DNA of 64,000 nucleotides from CAVSUZ01 sp963834715 (lineage in GTDB: Bacteria > Pseudomonadota > Alphaproteobacteria > Acetobacterales > Acetobacteraceae): contig CAWIDE010000004.1 in NCBI GenBank assembly GCA_963834715.1, forward strand, positions 1 through 64,000. Reading direction: 5' to 3'. Under the pieces are notes generated by a model, which did no database searches, was not told the origin of the DNA, and saw nothing but the letters and a program-made list of their open reading frames with translations. The position numbers and the translations under genes are program-made. Of the stretch, positions 53,163 to 63,730 are shown piece by piece; the stretch's first letter is position 1; each line of letters starts with the position of its first letter.

Positions 53163-53657
53163 GTGTCGGACGGCGCCGAACTCTACGAGCAGGACATCCT
53201 GCTCTGGTCCGAGCAGCAGGCTGAGCTTCTGCGCCGTCTCGCCCGCGGCGAACGGGTCAATGGCGTGGACTGGGCCCACGTCGTCGAGGAGATCGAGGAC
53301 GTGGGCAACTCAGAGCTTCACGCCGTCACCAGCCTCCTGCGCCAGGCAGTCGTGCATCTTCTGCGTGCATCTTCTGAAAGTTGCAGTATGGCCCGACTCG
53401 CAGGCATCTAGCCACTGGCGGTCCGACGCCCTCGGCTTCCTCGCGGACGCTGCAGATCGCTTTGCTCCTTCCATGCGTCAGCGGATCGATCTTGATAAGA
53501 TCTACCGAAAAGCCAATCAGCAGGTGTCCGCCCTTGTCGTTGACGGCCGAGGACCCGCAGATCTGCCACAGGCAACCCGTTCTCCCTCGATGCTCTCCTG
53601 GCCGGAGATCCCGCCAAATTAGAGGCCCAGCTCCACACAGACCGGCACGTGGTCTGA
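53163..53657 (+). pseudogene. DUF29 family protein, broken by a 13-bp duplication and a second shift
   Basis: GTG at 53163: ELYEQDILLWSEQQAELLRRLARGE, then NGVDWAHVVEEIEDVGNSELHAVTSLLRQAVVHLL is a typical DUF29 opening. CGTGCATCTTCTG is exactly duplicated at 53351-53376; removing one copy gives KVAVWPDSQASSHWRSDALGFLADAADRF and so on to IYRKANQQVSALV. Near 53,572 a missing base is needed to reach NPFSLDALLAGDPAKLEAQ. The intact protein would be about 155-160 residues. Function of DUF29 is unknown. Confidence 0.8.
53351..53376. repeat. Exact 13-bp tandem duplication
   Basis: CGTGCATCTTCTG twice in succession inside the DUF29 gene; it breaks the frame. Confidence 0.9.
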
Positions 53658-53971
53658 TCTGCGAGGAGCTCATTTGGGCCGGTGGCGCGGGTAAAAACTC
53701 CCTCTCCCCCGCGTCGCTACGGGATTCGCACATCTCGCCCCCGGATTCAAAACATGCACTCTGCGACTACTTTTCAATTCTTTTGGGAAAGGTCGGCGCC
53801 AGGGGACGCACAATCGGCACGCTTTGGCGCCGATTTGGGAGATCTGTGAATACCGTAGCGCGTCGGGGGAGAGGGTTGGGGTGAGGGGGTCGCAATCCCG
53901 TCGCCGGTCAGCCGAAAGGCCGGCCAGCAATCAAAACTGGATTTCCACGCAAACCGGCACGTGGTCTGATC
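53641..53971. repeat. 312-bp segment bounded by 19-bp direct repeats at the end of xthA
   Basis: ACCGGCACGTGGTCTGATC occurs at 53641-53659 and 53953-53971. Read on the minus strand each encodes the XthA C-terminal motif SDHVPVCVE; the left copy ends LGL-stop and the right copy QF-stop. The DNA between contains no supported gene apart from the xthA end, but has a GGGTTGGGGTGAGGGGG stretch typical of intergenic repeats. It looks like an insertion or partial gene duplication between DUF29 and xthA. Confidence 0.65.
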
Positions 53972-54728
53972 CCTGCGGCCAGTCCCGCGCGTCTTTCAGC
54001 ACGTTCTGCTGCACCAGCGCCCCGGCCAGATCTCGCGTCACCCAGATATGGTCCAGCCGCCGCCCTCGATCCGAGGCTCGCCAGTCCCAATTCCGGTAAG
54101 ACCACCACGTGAACAGCTTCTGCTCGGCCGGCACGAAATGCCGGACGGCATCGACGAACCCCGTCTCTAGCCACGCCGTCAGCCCTTCGGTCTCCGGCGG
54201 CGTATGGCTCACGACCCTCAGCAATTGCCGATGGCTCCAGACGTCGTTCTCCAAAGGGGCGATATTGAGATCCCCGACTAACACCGCCCGGGCTGTTCCC
54301 GGGCGAGCCGCAAACCAGGCCCGAACCTCCGCAACGAAATCCAGCTTGTGTGCGTATTTCGGGTTTAGCTCCCGGTCGGGGATATCGCCCCCCGCCGGCA
54401 CGTAGAAATTGTGCAGCACGATCGGCTCGCCGGGGACATCCACCAGCAGCGGCAGGTGTCGGCAATCTCCCTTTCCGCACCAGTCAGGGTGCGCCGGTAA
54501 AACCTCAATCGGCCTCCGCGAGAGGACCGCCACCCCATTGTAGCCCTTCATGCCCTGGAAGGCGACATAGCGGTACCCCAGCGACTCCGGCACCTCTGCC
54601 GGGAACAATTCGTCGGGGACCTTCGTTTCTTGCAGGCAGATCACGTCCGGCTTCAGCGCCGCCTTGAGTTTCTGCAACAACGGAGCGCGCAGCCGGAGCG
54701 AGTTGATATTCCACGTGACGATTCGCAG
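53931..54728 (-). CDS. xthA: Exodeoxyribonuclease III
   Basis: 265 residues if translation begins at CTG 54728. RIVTWNINSLRLRAPLLQKLKA is the conserved start, directly preceded by an in-frame TAG five codons earlier region, so no ATG/GTG/TTG is available before the motif. VICLQETKVPDELF holds the catalytic Glu, GMKGYNGVAVLSRRP, VLHNFYVPAG, AVLVGDLNIAP (Asp/Asn), WWSYRNWDWRASDRGRRLDHIWVT and GSDHVPV (Asp/His) complete the active site. It is an AP endonuclease and 3'-5' exonuclease in base-excision repair. The start codon is either an unusual CTG or a mutated/misread ATG. Confidence 0.9.
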   Translation of the reverse strand: MRIVTWNINSLRLRAPLLQKLKAALKPDVICLQETKVPDELFPAEVPESLGYRYVAFQGMKGYNGVAVLSRRPIEVLPAHPDWCGKGDCRHLPLLVDVPGEPIVLHNFYVPAGGDIPDRELNPKYAHKLDFVAEVRAWFAARPGTARAVLVGDLNIAPLENDVWSHRQLLRVVSHTPPETEGLTAWLETGFVDAVRHFVPAEQKLFTWWSYRNWDWRASDRGRRLDHIWVTRDLAGALVQQNVLKDARDWPQGSDHVPVCVEIQF

Positions 54729-54889
54729 GCTTCGCTAACTCATGGGAGGAATAAAGCATTCTCCGCTTGGTGAACTGACCGTGATGGTGCGGTAGCCGCA
54801 TGGCACCCGGTCACGGAGTCGGGTGTATGTGACCCCAGCATTCCACCGCAAAACCACATTTTTCCGCCGCAAGGGAGTTCCCGTCCCGC

Positions 54890-57800
54890 ATGGTGCCCCC
54901 GAAAATCTACCATCTGCATCCGCTGGTCGCGGGCCCCCTCAACGAGTGGCCCCGTCAACTCGCCCGCATCCGCTCCATGGGGTTCGATTTCGCGGCCTCT
55001 GCCCCCTTGTTCGCCCCTGGTGCTGCCGGCGACACCTTCCTCACAGCGAACCATGAGGTGCTGCATCCTGCCCTTGGTTTCCAGGGACCAGCGGATGAAG
55101 GAATCGCTCAGATCGCCGCGTCCTGCACTGCCCATGAGCTCCGCCTGCTGCTCGACCTCGTGATCGATCGCGTGGCTTCCGAAGCCACGCTCCTGGCCAA
55201 ACACCCAGGATGGTTCCACGGCAACGAGCCCAGCCCCAATTCGCCGGACCCAAGGCGGCCGCGCCCCCCAGCCGGTAGCGCGGAAGCCCGGTTCGACAAC
55301 GGCCTCACTGACTGGTGGGCAGAGCGCCTCACCGGCTTGGTCCGGTGCGGGGTCGCCGGCTTCCGCTGCCTTCATCCGGACCGGGTCCCGCCCCACGTCT
55401 GGAGCTACCTCATCAAGCAGGTGCGCCACATCGCACCCGAAACGCTCTTCATCGGCTGGACTCCGGGCGTCCCCCGAGAGGCGGTCCCCTCCCTCGCCGG
55501 TCTGGGCTTTGACCGCACCGCCTCTTCGCTCGCGTGGTGGGATCTTCGCGCACCCTGGTTCCTGGAGGAGGCCGAGATCCTGCGGCAGGTTGCGCCCCCG
55601 ATCGCGTCCCCCGAGCCGAGCTTCCAGGAGCGCCTGGCCTCCCGCCTGGACCCGGACGCCGATACTGCTGCCGGCTATCGCCGGGCGCTGCGGCTCTCAG
55701 CGGCAACCGCTAGCGGAATGCTCGTGCCCATGGGGTTCGAGTACGCCGCGCGTCGGCCCTTCGATCCCGTGGTGTCCGGCCCGCACGATTTCGAGCAGGT
55801 CCGCCAGGAAGCTTGGATCGATTTGACGGAGGAGGTGAGGGAGGCCAATCGTCTGGTGGACTCCGTCGCTGCAATCTGCCCGGATGGTCAGGTCCGATCC
55901 CTGATCGGACCCGATTCTTCCATTACGGCGTTGCTTCGCACCGAGGCTCCCGATATCCGCCGCTCCCACCAGGTCGTCGCCATTTTCGCCAACCCATCAT
56001 TAACAAGCTCCCGGACAATGCCATTCCCGCTGGACCACCTACCCCCCACTGCGGGTGGAGACTTCGGTCACCCGTCCGGGCTCAACGGCTCCCTGGAACT
56101 TCGGGCCTCCCTGTCACCCGGCGAAGTCCGCCTCTTCCGATACCAGTCCGCCGACCCGGTCCTCCTGCCCCAGCCGCGCCTGGACCCAGACGCGCGCCGC
56201 CTCGCCATCGAGGCTGTCTCGCCCGCCGTCGAGAACGGCCGATTTGCCGCCAAGCGCCTGGCCGGCGAGGCAGTCACGGTTTCCGCCGATATCCTCATGG
56301 ACGGCCACGAAGTCCTCGGTGCGGCCCTGCTCTGGCGGCCCGCAGATCAGAAAGAATGGCGCCGCGAGACCATGTCGCTCTCGGTCAACGACCGCTGGGA
56401 AAGCGTCTTCACCCCCGAGCGCGTCGGCCGGCACCTGTTCGCGATCGAGGCTTGGTGGGACGAGTGGGGCACCTTCCGCCACGGACTCGAAGCCAAGCTG
56501 AAAGCCGGCCAGGATGTCGGACTAGACGTGTTGGAGGGGTTAGCTCTGCTGCAAACGATTGCCTCAGCCGCCCCTGCGGAGGCCAAAACCGCCCTCGAAT
56601 CCGCAATCGCGCGCAGCGACTCCGCCGCCCTCCTCGCCGAGGACACAAGGCAAGCCGTAGAAGCTGCCGGCCACCATCCGTTCGCGATCCGTAGCATCGA
56701 ATACCCCCTTGATGCTGATCGCCCGCAGGCGATGTTCAGTAGCTGGTACGAGCTGTTTCCCCGCTCCGTCACCAGCGACCCGTCGCACCACGCAACCCTG
56801 CGCGACGTTATCTCAGTGCTGCCCCGCATCCGCGATCTCGGCTTCGACGTACCTGTACTTCCCGCCCATCCACCCCATCGGCCACACCAACCGGAAAGGC
56901 CGGAACAACAGCCTCCGCGCCGAACCCGGCGACTTCGGCAGCCCCTACGCCATAGGAGCCGAGGAAGGCGGCCACGACGTCATCCACCCCCTCCTCGGCA
57001 CGCTCGAAGACTTCCGCGCCCTCGTCGAGGCCGCCGCCGACCATGGACTGGAGATCGCCCTGGACTTCGCCATCCAGTGCTCGCTCGATCACCCCTGGAT
57101 CCGCGAACATCCGAATTGGTTCCGCTGGCGCCCGGATGGCTCCGTTAAATACGCCGAGAACCCACCCAAAAAATACGAGGACATCGTCAACGTCGACTTC
57201 TACGCCAAAGGCGCCATCCCCGACCTCTGGCTGGCCCTCCGTGACGTCGTGCGGTTCTGGATAGATAACGGGGTTCGCATCTTCCGCGTCGATAACCCGC
57301 ACACCAAGCCGCTACCGTTCTGGGAATGGCTGATCGCTGACCTCCACGCCACATCGCCAGATGTCATCTTGCTGTCCGAGGCCTTTACTCGCCCCAAGAT
57401 GATGTACCGCCTGGCAAAAGTCGGCTTCACCCAGTCCTACACATACTTCACCTGGCGCAACACCAAACAGGAAATGACCGACTATCTCGCGGAACTAAAT
57501 ACTGCCTCGGTGCGCGACTGCTTCCGTCCCAACTTCTTCGTCAATACCCCGGATATTAACCCTTACTTTCTCCAGACTTCCGGGCGCGCCGGCTTCCTTA
57601 TCCGTGCCGCACTTGCCACGACGCTCTCCGGTAATTGGGGCATGTATTCTGGCTTCGAACTCTGCGAATCCGCTCCGCTGCCCGGGCGCGAGGAATACCT
57701 GGACTCCGAAAAATACGAGATTCGCGTGCGCGATTACAACGCGTCCGGCAACATCACGGACGAAATCCGGCTGCTTAACAGGCTACGCCGGCTTAATTCG

Positions 57801-58111
57801 GCACTGCAAACGCATCTCGGCGTTCAATTCCTGCCTGCCTTCAACGACCACATCCTGCTGTTCGGCAAGCGCGCTCCCGGCGCTCGTGCCATGATACTGG
57901 TCGCAATTTGCTTCGATCCTTACCACGCCCAGGACGCCGATATTGAAGTCCCGCTATGGCAATGGGGTCTCGCGGATCATGATCCGATCGGGGTAGAGGA
58001 CCTGATCGGTGGTTATAATTGGGTCTGGCATGGAAAGCGCCAACACATCCGGCTGGATCCAGCTTTTCTGCCGTTCCTCATTTACTGCCTGACGCCCACA
58101 GAGTCCCGCCG
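54890..58111 (+). CDS. glgE: Alpha-1,4-glucan:maltose-1-phosphate maltosyltransferase (one-base insertion)
   Basis: About 1,070 residues when joined. N-terminal part: MVPPKIYHLHPLVAGPLNEWPRQLARIRSMGFDF, a first GH13-like region, then a beta-sandwich (AVTVSADILMDGHEVLGAALLWR). The frame breaks near 56,853, where one extra C (GTACCTG) separates LGFDV from LYFPPIHPIGHTNRKGRNN. The second part has the active site: FRVDNPHTKPLPFWEWLI (nucleophile Asp), LLSEAFTRPKMMYRL (acid/base Glu) and NFFVNTPDINPYFLQTSGR. GlgE extends alpha-1,4-glucan from maltose 1-phosphate, made by the Mak domain encoded next. The frame runs without stop into treS; see findings. Confidence 0.92.
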
Positions 58112-61100
58112 CATGAACGCACCCCTGACGCACCCGATTACGCTGGAGTCGGCCCAGCCTGCCCAGGACGATCCGCTTTGGTACAAGGACGCCGTTATTT
58201 ACCAGTTGCACATCAAGTCATTCTTCGATGGCAACAACGATGGTGTGGGCGACTTCATCGGGCTGATATCGAAACTGGACTACATTGCCAGCCTCGGCGT
58301 CACCGCGGTGTGGTTACTTCCATTCTACCCGTCACCCCGCCTCGATGACGGCTACGACATCAGCGACTATCGCGGCGTACACCCGGACTACGGCAATCTG
58401 GCGGATGTCAGGCGATTCATCGCCGCCGCCCACGCACGTGGACTCAAGGTGATAACCGAACTGGTGATCAACCACACGTCAGACCAACACCCATGGTTCC
58501 AGCGGGCACGGCAATCCAAGCGCGGCTCCCCGCATCGCGATTTTTACGTCTGGTCGGACACCGACCACAAATACGCCGGCACACGCATCATCTTCATCGA
58601 TGCCGAGCGCTCCAACTGGACGTGGGACCCCGAAGCCGGCGCCTACTATTGGCACCGCTTCTACTCCCACCAGCCCGACCTGAACTTCGACAACCCCCGC
58701 GTTCTGCGAGAAGTGCTGTCGGTTATGAAATACTGGCTCGGCCTCGGCGTTGATGGCCTGCGTCTGGATGCCGTACCGTACCTTGTGGAACGCGAGGGTA
58801 CCGATAATGAGAAATCTTCCCGAAACTCATGCAGTCTTGAAGGAAATCCGCGCAACCCTCGATGCTGACTTCCCAAACCGCATGTTGCTCGCCGAAGCCA
58901 ACCAATGGCCTGAAGACGTCAAAGAGTACCTCAGCGAGGGCGACGAATGCCACATGGCGTTCCACTTCCCACTCATGCCGCGCATGTACATGGCAATAGC
59001 GCGGGAGGATCGCTTCCCGATCACCGACATCCTGCGCCAGACGCCCGCGATCCCCGATATCTGCCAATGGGCCATTTTCCTGCGCAATCACGACGAGCTG
59101 ACCCTGGAAATGGTCACCAACGCCGAGCGCGACTATCTGTGGGAAACGTACGCCGCCGATAAACGCGCGCAACTCAATCTTGGCATTCGCCGCCGGCTTT
59201 CCCGCTTACTCGAACGCGACCGCCGCCGCTTCGAGCTCATGAACTACCTGCTCTTCTCGATGCCCGGAACGCCGGTGATCTATTACGGCGACGAGATCGG
59301 CATGGGGGATAACATCCATCTCGGCGACCGCGACGGCGTCCGCACGCCGATGCAGTGGTCGCCCGACCGCAACGGCGGCTTCTCCCGCGCCGATCCCTCG
59401 GAGCTCGTCCTGCCGCCCATCATGGACCCGCTGTACGGCTATGAATCGATCAACGTCGAAAGCCAGCTCCGCGATCGGCACAGTCCGCTCAACTGGATGC
59501 AGCGCACACTTGCCATCCGCAAATTGCACCGTGCTTTTGGGCGCGGCTCGTTCCGGCTGCTCTATCCGAAAAACCGCAAAGTCCTTGCCTACCTGCGCGA
59601 ACATGAAAATGAGACGATTTTCTGCGTCGCCAACCTGTCGCGCACGCCGCAGGCCGTGGAGCTGGACCTGGCGGAATTCGCAGGACGTATGCCCATCGAA
59701 CTGGACGGCGCATCCCCGTTCCCTCCAATCGGACAGCTCACCTACCTTTTGACCCTGCCACCCTACGGTTTCTATTGGTTTCTGCTAGCTAGAGAGGCGG
59801 AACTGCCCTCCTGGCACATGCCCCCACCAGAACCCATGCCGGAATATCAAACCATCATCATGCGCCGCTCGCTGGCAGAGGCCCTTGAGACGGCACGCCC
59901 CACGCTGCAGCACGAAATCCTGCCCGCCTACCTTGCCGTGCGGCGCTGGTTTGCTGCCAAGGACCAGAAGCTGCTCGGCGTGCGCCTCGCGCTCCTCGGT
60001 GCACTCCCCAGCGTCGAACGCGAAGTGCTCATGGCCGAGATCGAGACCACGACCGATAGCGGCACGGCATGCTGGACATTACCGCTTGCAGTCTATTGGG
60101 AGGAGGAACAGAACCTCGCTTTGCCCGCGCAACTTGCCTTGGCACGAGTGCGCAAGGTAAGCCGCGTTGGCCTGCTGACTGACGCGTTCACGCTTCCAGC
60201 ATTCGCCCACGTTATCGTCGCCGGCTTCTCCCGATCGCTGTGTCTGCCGGCCGGCGAGGGGGAAATCCGTTTCGAGCCAACAGATCGGATGCAGGCCGTG
60301 CAGGTCGCTCCTGATGCCGAAATAAAGTGGCTATCCGCGGAACAGTCGAACAGCTCGTTGATCGTTGGCGATGCCGCGATGCTCAAGCTGTTCCGCCGCG
60401 TGGTCAGCGGTCCACACCCCGAGGCCGAAATGGGCCGCTATCTGACCGAGCATGGCTTTGCCCATATTCCCGCCCTGCTCGGCGAGATGGTGCGGGTCGG
60501 TGCCGATGGCGGCCGTCACACTCTGGCGGTGGCGCAAAGCTTCGTGCGGAACCAGGGCGACGCCTGGACCTGGACATTGGACTGGCTGGCGCGCGGCCTG
60601 TCGGACCTGGCGTCCTCGGAGAACGGTGGGGAAGATTACCAGGAATACGAAGTTATCGCCGCCCAGATCGGCACGCGCCTGGGCGAAATGCATACCATAC
60701 TCGCGCGGCCGAGCGATGATGCTGCCTTCGCTCCGGACACTGCGGGCGAGGAGGCGATCTCGGCCTGGACCGCGCAGGTCGAGGCGCAACTCACCACCGC
60801 CTTCCGGGCCATCGAGGGGCGCCTTGGCCTGGAAGGCGCAGCAGCCGACGACGCCCGCACTATCCTCGCCGCGCGCCCCTTCCTGCTCCAGGCGGTTCAG
60901 CATATGGCGCGGAACGGGTCCGGCACGCTGCTCACCCGCATTCATGGCGACTTGCATCTGGGGCAGATGCTGGTGTCCAGCGGCGATATTTTCATCATCG
61001 ATTTCGAGGGCGAGCCTGCCCGCCCGCTGCCCGAGCGGCGTGCCAAGACCAGCAGGATGCGCGACCTTGCCGGCGTTATTCGCTCGTTCGATTACGCGGC

Positions 61101-61398
61101 CGCGGTCACCGCCCGGCAAAGCCCGGAGCGGTATGCACCTCTGCCACCCGAAAGACGCGAGCGGTTTCTAAGGGGGTTCGTCGATCGCGCCACGCGAGGG
61201 TTTCTCGAACATTATCGTGCGACTACATCCACATCCTCGGCCGAGGACGACCTGCTGTCGTTATTCCTCATCGAAAAGGCGGCTTACGAAGTCGCCTACG
61301 AGGCTGCCAATCGGCCCGCCTGGCTTGAGGTGCCGCTGCACGGGCTGGCGCGTCTCGCGGCCTCATTGTTGCCGGAAGCACGGGAAGCGGCTGAATGA
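58112..61398 (+). CDS. treS: Trehalose synthase - maltokinase fusion (one-base insertion)
   Basis: About 1,095 residues. TreS part: DPLWYKDAVIYQLHIKSFFDGNNDGVGDF, VTAVWLLPFYPSPRLDDGYDISDYRGV, GLGVDGLRLDAVPYLVEREG (nucleophile Asp). An extra A near 58,811 then breaks the frame; removal gives ENLPETHAVLKEIRATLDADF and on to LLAEANQWPEDVKEYL (Glu), AIFLRNHDELTLEMV and FSMPGTPVIYYGDEIGMGDN. From about residue 560: a maltokinase domain with LPAYLAVRRWFAAKDQK, TLLTRIHGDLHLGQMLVSSG and FIIDFEGEPARPLPERRAKTSRMRDLAG, the kinase catalytic loop. It converts trehalose to maltose and phosphorylates maltose to feed GlgE. Confidence 0.93.
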
Positions 61399-61448
61399 CA
61401 CGACCCGGGGGTAATTCCCCCCTCCCCTTGCGGGAGGGGTCCAAACTC

Positions 61449-61504
61449 ACCTCTCCCGCTTTGCGGGAGAGGTCGGCGCGCGCAGTGTGCCGGGTGCGGG
61501 TGGC
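61449..61504. repeat. ACCTCTCCC/GGGAGAGGT interspersed repeat, copy 5, before glgB
   Basis: ACCTCTCCCGC/GCGGGAGAGGT hairpin, CGGCGCGCGCAGTGTGCCG and GGGTGCGGGTGGCGC, ending 5 nt before the glgB ATG. A related hairpin CCCCTCCC/GGGAGGGG precedes it (61421-61440). Confidence 0.78.
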
Positions 61505-61509
61505 GCGGC

Positions 61510-63730
61510 ATGACTGACCAGATCTTCTTCGAAGCCCCTCCGCTGGACGCTTGGGTGGCCGACGCCCTGGCCAACGCTCGGCTCGCGGACCCGTTCGCAT
61601 TCCTGGGGCCCCACGACGCGCCCCAGGGCCGCATCATCCGCGCCTATGTGCCCGGTGCGGCAGGCGTGGATCTTCTCTCGCGTGATGGACGCTTCGTCGG
61701 GTCATTGTTGCCCGCGGAACCCTACGGTCTGTTCGCCGCCCGCGTCGCCACCGCCGAGGGATACCTACTGCGCATCCATTGGCCCGGCGCAGCACAGGAA
61801 ACCGAGGACCCCTATTCATTTGGGCTCCTTCTAGGCGACCTCGACCTCTTCCTGTTCAACGAAGGCCGGCATTTCGAGCTGCCTCTCGCCCTCGGCTCGC
61901 GCCCCATGACTATCGACGGCGTGGCCGGGGTGCGATTCGCGGTCTGGGCCCCCAACGCCCGGGCGGTTTCGGTCGTAGGCGACTTCAACTCCTGGGATAC
62001 AAGGCGCCATCCCATGCGGGTCCGTCACGGCGCCGGCATTTGGGAGTTGTTCCTCCCCCGAATCGGTCCCGGCACCAAGTACAAATACGCGATCGTCGGA
62101 CCGGACGGACGCAAACTGCCGTTGAAAATCGATCCCTGCGCGCGTCAGACCGAAATGCCGCCAGCTACTGCCTCCGTCGTCGCCGACTGCAACCCGTTCC
62201 CCTGGCATGACGAGGCCTGGATGGCCACGCGCACACAGAAACAGCGCGTCGATGCCCCAATCACCGTTTACGAGGTGCACGCCGGATCATGGATGCGTCC
62301 CGATCCTGGTGATCCTTCGCGATTCCCCACCTGGGACGATCTTGCGGAGAAACTCGTCCCCTATGTCCAGGATATGGGATTCAGCCACATCGAGCTAATG
62401 CCCATAGCGGAGCATCCGTTTACCGGCTCATGGGGCTATCAGCCGCTCGGGTTGTTTGCACCGACGGCACGCTATGGGCCACCGGATGGCTTTGCGCGTT
62501 TTGTGGATGCCTGCCACCGGGCCGGTGTCGGCGTGATTATCGATTGGGTGCCAGCGCATTTCCCTAGCGACGAATGGGGCTTGGCGCGCTTCGATGGCAC
62601 CGCACTCTACGAACACCAGGACCCGCGCGAAGGCTACCACCACGACTGGAACACCTACATCTACAATCTTGGCCGGCGGGAAATTTCCGGAACGCTGATC
62701 GCCAGCGCGATCTACTGGCTGGAGCACTTCCACGTCGATGGTCTGCGCGTCGATGCCGTGGCCTCCATGCTGTATCGCGACTACAGCCGTAAGGAAGGCG
62801 AGTGGATCCCCAACATCTACGGAGGCCGGGAAAATCTCGAATCAATCGGCTTCCTGCAGCACTTGAACGCGGTGGTGCCGGAGCGCTGCCCGGGCGCAAT
62901 CACCCTCGCCGAAGAGTTCGACGGCCTGGCCAGGTGTTACACGCCCTTCCTCCGAGGGCGGGTTAGGCTTCGACTACAAGTGGAATATGGGCTGGATGCA
63001 CGACACCCTCCGCTACATGGAGAAGGATTCGATCCATCGCCGATGGCACCACAACGACTTCACCTTCGGGCTGATCTACGCATTTTCAGAACGCTTTGTC
63101 CTGCCGCTCAGCCACGACGAGGTGGTGTACGGCAAAGGCTCGCTGATCAACAAAATGCCGGGGGACCACTGGCAAAAATTCGCCAACCTGCGCGCGTATC
63201 TCGGCTTTATGTGGACACACCCCGGCAAGAAATTGCTCTTCATGGGAGGCGAGATCGCCCAATGGCGGGAGTGGAACCACGACGGCGAGCTCGACTGGTA
63301 CCTGCTGGATCATCCGCCCCACCGCGGTGTGCACCGGCTGGTTCGCGACCTGAACGGCGTCTATGCCCGCGAGAAAGCGCTACATGAATACGACGCCTAC
63401 CCCGAGGGTTTCCGTTGGGTCATCGGCGATGACAGCGACAACTCCGTTTTCGCCTATCTCCGCTTCGGCGGTGGAGAGGTCCCGCCCGTGCTGGTGGTCT
63501 GCAACATGACGCCCGTTCCACGCTCCGGTTACCGCATCGGCGTGCCGCACTCCGGCTGGTGGCAGGAGATCATGAACACCGACGCCGCCTGGTACGGCGG
63601 CTCCGATATGGGCAACCGTGGGGGTGCGGAAACGCAATCCGTCCCATCGCACGGTCAGCCGCAATCCCTGGAACTGCTATTGCCGCCACTGGCTACAGTG
63701 TTGTTCCGGCCCACCTTTGAAGCCCGGTAA
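61510..63730 (+). CDS. glgB: 1,4-alpha-glucan branching enzyme (one-base insertion)
   Basis: About 739 residues after correction. N-terminal CBM48: GVRFAVWAPNARAVSVVGDFNSWDTRRHPM and GPGTKYKYAI. Catalytic domain: YEVHAGSWMR, THIELMPI-like HIELMPIAEHPFTGSWGYQPLGLFAPTARYG, VDGLRVDAVASMLYRDYSRKEGEW (nucleophile Asp). An extra T at about 62,918 shifts the frame; without it the sequence reads AEESTAWPGVTRPSSEGGLGFDYKWNMGWMHDTLRYM (Glu in AEEST). Then LPLSHDEVVYGKGSLINKMPGD (Asp). It introduces alpha-1,6 branches into the glucan made by GlgE. The gene overlaps the proposed glgX start. Confidence 0.94.

Noticed and set aside
14115..62920. Programmed ribosomal frameshifting in dinG, glgE, treS and glgB
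   Set aside because: No slippery heptamer or downstream stimulatory structure at the sites; each is a simple duplicated base, and these enzymes are not known to be frameshift-regulated.
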